A stretch of DNA of 7,815 nucleotides from Pseudorhodobacter sp. GTDB taxonomy: Bacteria > Pseudomonadota > Alphaproteobacteria > Rhodobacterales > Rhodobacteraceae. The stretch is from positions 1 to 7,815 of the forward strand of contig JAHEDL010000110.1 of assembly GCA_024641255.1 (NCBI GenBank), in the 5' to 3' direction. Shown piece by piece: positions 7,496 through 7,815 of this stretch (position 1 is its first letter; every line of letters begins with the position of its first letter). The notes beneath the pieces are model-generated. The model saw only the letters and a list, made by a program, of their open reading frames with translations, was not told where the DNA came from and did no database searches. Position numbers and translations under genes: made by a program.

Positions 7496-7592
7496 CTTCT
7501 GCTGGTCTTGTGCCCTAAGGCGCTGCAAACGCAAGATATTGTGTGGTGGCAAAGTATTGCAAAGAAAAAGCGATGTTGTTGCGTTTTTGGTC

Positions 7593-7621
7593 TTGCGGGT
7601 GATTTGTTGATTGCCTAGAAG
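7593..7621 (+). promoter_or_regulatory. Ribosomal RNA operon promoter (candidate P1)
   Basis: TTGCGG (7593-7598) and TAGAAG (7616-7621) are separated by exactly 17 bp. The -10 ends in G rather than T, that is, it lacks the -7T, a feature described for many Rhodobacter promoters that depend on CarD. An AT-rich tract just upstream, AAAGAAAAAG and GTTTTT (7561-7588), is placed like an UP element. The GC-rich bases after the -10 (CTGCCTC) would suit stringent control, with a start near A7629. The rRNA assignment rests on the leader signals that follow. Confidence 0.65.
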
Positions 7622-7721
7622 CTGCCTCACCGAAGACGACGCGGCGCAGCGATGCGGTGGTTGGGAAGCGGGGAGCGGGTTGAGACGCCTGTATCGAAAT
7701 TCTGGAGATGAGACGGCAGAT

Positions 7722-7740
7722 ACGCCCGAAGTTCGGGTGT
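7722..7740 (+). promoter_or_regulatory. boxB-like hairpin of the rRNA antitermination site
   Basis: ACGCCCG (7722-7728) pairs with CGGGTGT (7734-7740) using one G-U pair, with an AAGTT loop. It lies 19 nt before boxA, matching the boxB-boxA order of the E. coli rrn leader. Confidence 0.7.
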
Positions 7741-7759
7741 GCTGTTTGTTTTGTGTCCT

Positions 7760-7771
7760 TGCTCTTTGAAA
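7760..7771 (+). promoter_or_regulatory. boxA antitermination site of the rRNA leader
   Basis: TGCTCTTTGAAA matches the E. coli rrn boxA (TGCTCTTTAACA) at 10 of 12 positions and is the form I associate with alphaproteobacterial rRNA leaders. In RNA it is the NusB/S10 (NusE) binding site that lets polymerase read through the untranslated rRNA genes without Rho termination. Confidence 0.85.
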
Positions 7772-7815
7772 TTGATGGAAGAGAAGGGATATGCGGGCGG
7801 TTTGGGCGCATCGGC

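Larger units (their letters stand above)
7629..7815 (+). ncRNA. 5' leader of a 16S-23S-5S rRNA operon (16S itself lies beyond the window)
   Basis: The stretch has no credible protein gene but carries a boxB-like hairpin, then boxA, in the order of bacterial rRNA leaders. I recognise the following GAAGGGATATG-GGGCGGTTTGG block from rhodobacterial rRNA leaders. ATGCG (7791-7795) and CGCAT (7807-7811) could form a small stem. The mature 16S 5' end is not reached. By analogy with other Rhodobacteraceae it should begin within about 50-150 bp of the right edge. The start of the leader is inferred from the promoter position. Confidence 0.8.

Noticed and set aside
7565..7588. AAAAAGC/GCGTTTTT palindrome as an msrQ terminator
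   Set aside because: The stem is mostly A-T with a bulge, too weak for an intrinsic terminator, and its position fits an rRNA UP element better.
7515..7811. 98-aa - strand ORF at the right end
   Set aside because: It lies on the rRNA promoter and leader and has no coding signature.

Overview
The window looks like ordinary chromosome from an alphaproteobacterium of the Rhodobacteraceae (Rhodobacter/Gemmobacter/Tabrizicola-like). The grounds are high GC with GC-rich third codon positions, the protein flavour of ClpB and MsrPQ, a GC-rich intergenic hairpin followed by a motif I remember from that family, and an rRNA leader of rhodobacterial type at the right edge. I see no mobile element, CRISPR array or tRNA. 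I also see no convincing undescribed multi-gene system.

Left part (1-1813): the 3' portion of a TolB-like beta-propeller gene on the + strand runs tail-to-tail, with a 13-bp overlap, into a small uncharacterised gene on the - strand (518-889). A stretch without a confident gene follows (890-1120). Next come a clear - strand intrinsic terminator (1121-1153) and a second small uncharacterised - strand gene (1223-1540), which that terminator probably serves. About 270 bp then separate this gene from the divergent clpB.

Centre (1711-4535): clpB, the ATP-driven disaggregase, is complete at 870 residues. A good sigma-32-like promoter lies upstream and a strong + strand terminator downstream. Between the clpB stop and that terminator lies a perfect 7-bp GC hairpin joined to an ATATTTAGGCCAAGATG tail, probably a dispersed intergenic repeat.

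Right part (4545-7815): first a stand-alone membrane-domain cation:proton antiporter of the CPA2 superfamily (394 residues). Then the two-gene msrP-msrQ operon: a Tat-exported molybdoenzyme that repairs oxidised periplasmic methionines, and its heme-b membrane partner, whose start codon lies one base after the msrP stop. The last ~220 bp are the promoter and leader of a ribosomal RNA operon: a -35/-10 pair with 17-bp spacing, an AT-rich upstream element, a boxB-like hairpin and a boxA antitermination site. The 16S gene should begin shortly beyond the window.

Functionally, clpB (protein disaggregation) and msrPQ (periplasmic oxidative repair) are both stress-repair genes, but separate transcription signals argue that the genes here are neighbours rather than one system.
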